A stretch of 51,139 nucleotides of DNA, from the NCBI GenBank assembly GCA_017416505.1, contig JAFQCI010000101.1, positions 1-51,139 of the forward strand, in the 5' to 3' direction. Made by a program: the position numbers and the translations under genes. The stretch is from Lachnospiraceae bacterium (GTDB lineage Bacteria; Bacillota_A; Clostridia; Lachnospirales; Lachnospiraceae). Positions 49,340 to 51,139 of this stretch are shown in pieces. How positions within the stretch are numbered: the first letter of the stretch is position 1; every line of letters starts with the position of its first letter. The notes under the pieces are model-generated. The model had not been told where the DNA came from and did not search any database. It saw only the letters and a program-made list of their open reading frames with translations.

Positions 49340-51031
49340 ATGGCAGAAGTAGAAGTAATTAAAGCGGTGGAGGGTCCTATTCTTCGTAAGAGGGATTATG
49401 AGGGCAAGCCACTGGTTATCACAAGACAGAGGGTTGCGGCGTATGTGCGTGTCAGTACGGACGATGAGGAGCAGCTTGAGAGTTTCCAGTCCCAGAAGAA
49501 GTATTATCAGGACAAGATATCAGAGAACAGGGACTGGGTTATGGTTGGCATTTATGCAGATGAAGCCATTACCGGAACCAAGGTAGATAAACGAGAGCAG
49601 TTTCAGCGTATGATTCAGGACTGTATGGATGGAAAGATTGATGTGATTATGACAAAATCGGTGTCCCGATTTTCCAGAAATACAGTGGATATTCTTCAGT
49701 ATGTGCGTCTTCTGAAGGATAGAGGCATCGCAGTGATTTTTGAAAAGGAAAATATCAATACTATGACGGAGCAGGGCGAAATGATGTTGACTCTTATGGG
49801 TACACTGGCTCAGAACGAGGTGGAATCCACATCCAAGAATGTAAAAATGGGTATTAAGATGAAAATGAAGCGTGGAGAGCTTATGGGATTTAACGGATGT
49901 CTTGGCTATGACTATCATCCGGAGGATAAGACCATTACTGTAAACGAAGCAGAGGCGGAAACGGTGCGACTGATTTTCGAGTTGTATTTGCAGGGATATG
50001 GTACTTATACCATTGCAAAGCAGTTAGAGGCTCTCGGCAAGGTCAATAAAAAGGGCGTGGTAAAATGGACGGATAGCGGTGTCCGTGGGATTATCAAGAA
50101 TGAGAAATACAAGGGAGATTTGCTGTTGCAGAAAACCATTACCACAGACCCTATCTCCAAAAGGCGTATTGAGAATTTTGGTGAGGAGGAACAGTATTAT
50201 GTCCGTGACCACCATGAGCCTATCGTCAGCAGGGAAGTATGGGAGCAGGCAAAGGAAATCCGCTTGTCCCGCAACCGTCAGACTGATAAAAAAGCAGACG
50301 GCAAGAGAGAAAAGTATACCAAGAAATATGCACTTTCCAGTATGTGTGAGTGTGGGTTCTGCGGTACAAAGCTCACAAGACGTACCCTTCACAGCAGTTC
50401 CAAGTATCAGACTCCGGTGTGGTATTGCAGAAATGCCGCTAATAAGGGCAAGGCAAACTGCCCGAACAGTAAGTCAGTGCATGAGTCCATTTTGGAAAAT
50501 GCTTTTCTTGAAGCCTACAAGCTGTTGGCAGGAAGCTTTGATGATGTGATAGATTCCGTTGTCGGTGTTATTGAGGATATCAGTACCAATAATGGGGATA
50601 TCGGCAGACTGAAAAAGGAACAGAAGGCTCTGGATAATCTGGAACAGCGTCGAAAGAAGCTTACCGACTTGTATATAGACGAAGGTATTTCCAAGGAAGC
50701 ATACGATGAAAAGTATGAGGAGCTATCTGTCAAAATCCAAAAGTCCATGGAAAACATTGAAATTTTGCAGACAAATGTTTCCAACCAAAAAGATGTAGGT
50801 AAGAGAATGGCATCTTTAAAGAAAGCTCTCTCCGACGGAAATATTTTAGAAGAGTTTGACAGAGTGGTATTTGAAAGCATTGTGGAGAAGGTTATCGTGG
50901 GAGAGGCAAACGACGATGGCACCGTAGACCCGTTTAAGCTGACCTTTGTGATGAAGGGAAATGGCAACAGCGTTGTTCCTAATGCAAAGGAATGGTTTAA
51001 AGCTGAAAAAAGTACAATACAGTCAGCGTAG
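49340..51031 (+). CDS. Large serine recombinase
   Basis: This 563-residue site-specific recombinase probably integrates and excises the element. The N-terminal resolvase domain has catalytic Ser39 in AAYVRVSTDDEEQ, YADEAITGT, and MTKSVSRFSRNTVDILQ with the active-site arginines. The recombinase domain follows (FNGCLGYDYHPEDKTITVNE, YGTYTIAKQLEALG, GVRGIIKNEKYKGD). The zinc-ribbon domain has CECGFCGTKLTRRT and WYCRNAANKGKANC. A coiled-coil region (about 435-500, KKEQKALDNLEQRRKKLTDL) precedes the C-terminal end. AAAGGAGG precedes the ATG. Such enzymes often occur in tandem sets; another gene starts about 90 bp downstream. Confidence 0.93.
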   Translation: MAEVEVIKAVEGPILRKRDYEGKPLVITRQRVAAYVRVSTDDEEQLESFQSQKKYYQDKISENRDWVMVGIYADEAITGTKVDKREQFQRMIQDCMDGKIDVIMTKSVSRFSRNTVDILQYVRLLKDRGIAVIFEKENINTMTEQGEMMLTLMGTLAQNEVESTSKNVKMGIKMKMKRGELMGFNGCLGYDYHPEDKTITVNEAEAETVRLIFELYLQGYGTYTIAKQLEALGKVNKKGVVKWTDSGVRGIIKNEKYKGDLLLQKTITTDPISKRRIENFGEEEQYYVRDHHEPIVSREVWEQAKEIRLSRNRQTDKKADGKREKYTKKYALSSMCECGFCGTKLTRRTLHSSSKYQTPVWYCRNAANKGKANCPNSKSVHESILENAFLEAYKLLAGSFDDVIDSVVGVIEDISTNNGDIGRLKKEQKALDNLEQRRKKLTDLYIDEGISKEAYDEKYEELSVKIQKSMENIEILQTNVSNQKDVGKRMASLKKALSDGNILEEFDRVVFESIVEKVIVGEANDDGTVDPFKLTFVMKGNGNSVVPNAKEWFKAEKSTIQSA

Positions 51032-51058
51032 ATTGTGGTATACTGATTAAGGTAGCAA

Positions 51059-51090
51059 GGCATCTGTTGCTTTTATAAGTGGCAGATGCC
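51059..51090 (+). terminator. Hairpin after the serine recombinase gene
   Basis: GGCATCTG (51059-51066) pairs with CAGATGCC (51083-51090), followed by CTGATATAAAAA. There is no clear U-tract, so attenuation or a structural role is also possible. Confidence 0.5.
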
Positions 51091-51124
51091 CTGATATAAA
51101 AACATTCATAAGGAGGGCTTGATT

Positions 51125-51139
51125 ATGGCTAATCAGACT
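51125..51139 (+). CDS. Start of a gene cut by the right window edge
   Basis: ATG at 51125 (MANQT...) is preceded by AAGGAGG at about 8 nt spacing. Position directly after a serine recombinase suggests a second recombinase of a tandem set, but only five codons are visible. Confidence 0.5.

Noticed and set aside
1..51139. CRISPR array, tRNA or rRNA genes
   Set aside because: No regularly spaced direct repeats, no TTCGAATC-type T-loop with matching acceptor stem, and no rRNA-like sequence noticed on either strand.

Overview
The window looks like low-GC Firmicutes chromosome, most probably a gut Lachnospiraceae (Clostridia). The evidence is AT-rich DNA, strong AGGAGG ribosome binding sites, consensus sigma-A promoters, many GTG/TTG starts, and typical Lachnospiraceae families (Rpn-type nuclease, choline-binding-like surface protein, YhaO/YhaN pair, TnpV, DUF4253, SF0329). 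No rRNA, tRNA or CRISPR array was seen.

Region 1 (1-8.3 kb) is accessory chromosome. It holds the end of an Rpn/PD-(D/E)XK transposase-like gene, then a 1350-residue secreted surface protein with N-terminal wall-binding repeats and Ig-like domains. Next come three tandem small-gene cassettes that share promoter, leader and terminator but differ in coding body, and a tyrosine integrase.

Region 2 (8.3-25.3 kb) is core chromosome: cyclophilin, a small membrane protein, MltG, an ABC transporter pair, a P-loop kinase, nicotinate phosphoribosyltransferase, YhaO-YhaN, an Asn-rich microprotein, a rhodanese, and an operon of THUMP methyltransferase, secreted papain-like protease, RdgB, YfcE-like phosphodiesterase and RlmD. 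Intergenic spaces carry two short dispersed repeat families. A structured leader or small RNA with its own promoter and terminator lies upstream of pncB.

Region 3 (about 25.3 kb to beyond the right edge) is an integrative mobilizable or conjugative element that abuts the 3' end of rlmD. Its backbone is ParB, TnpV, ParM, ParR, an oriT-like hairpin cluster, MobC and a MobA/VirD2-type relaxase on the left. On the right are a sigma-like protein, a SHOCT-like small protein, a large serine recombinase and the start of another gene. No type IV secretion genes are present in the window. The cargo (31.7-47.7 kb) includes an Rrf2 regulator divergent from an endonuclease/phosphatase-fold protein and a HAD protein, with three matching 21-bp operator-like sites. 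It also has an XRE regulator, several unrecognised proteins, a 949-residue double AAA+ ATPase, a DUF4253 protein, three metallophosphoesterases, SF0329 and RhuM.

The most striking object is a gene-free stretch of about 670 bp (35475-36147) closed by a perfect 20-bp inverted repeat and filled with GNRA-capped hairpins. It looks like a giant structured noncoding RNA of the ROOL/GOLLD kind, lying directly upstream of the AAA+ gene. Function assignments come from recognising motifs by eye; no database search was run.
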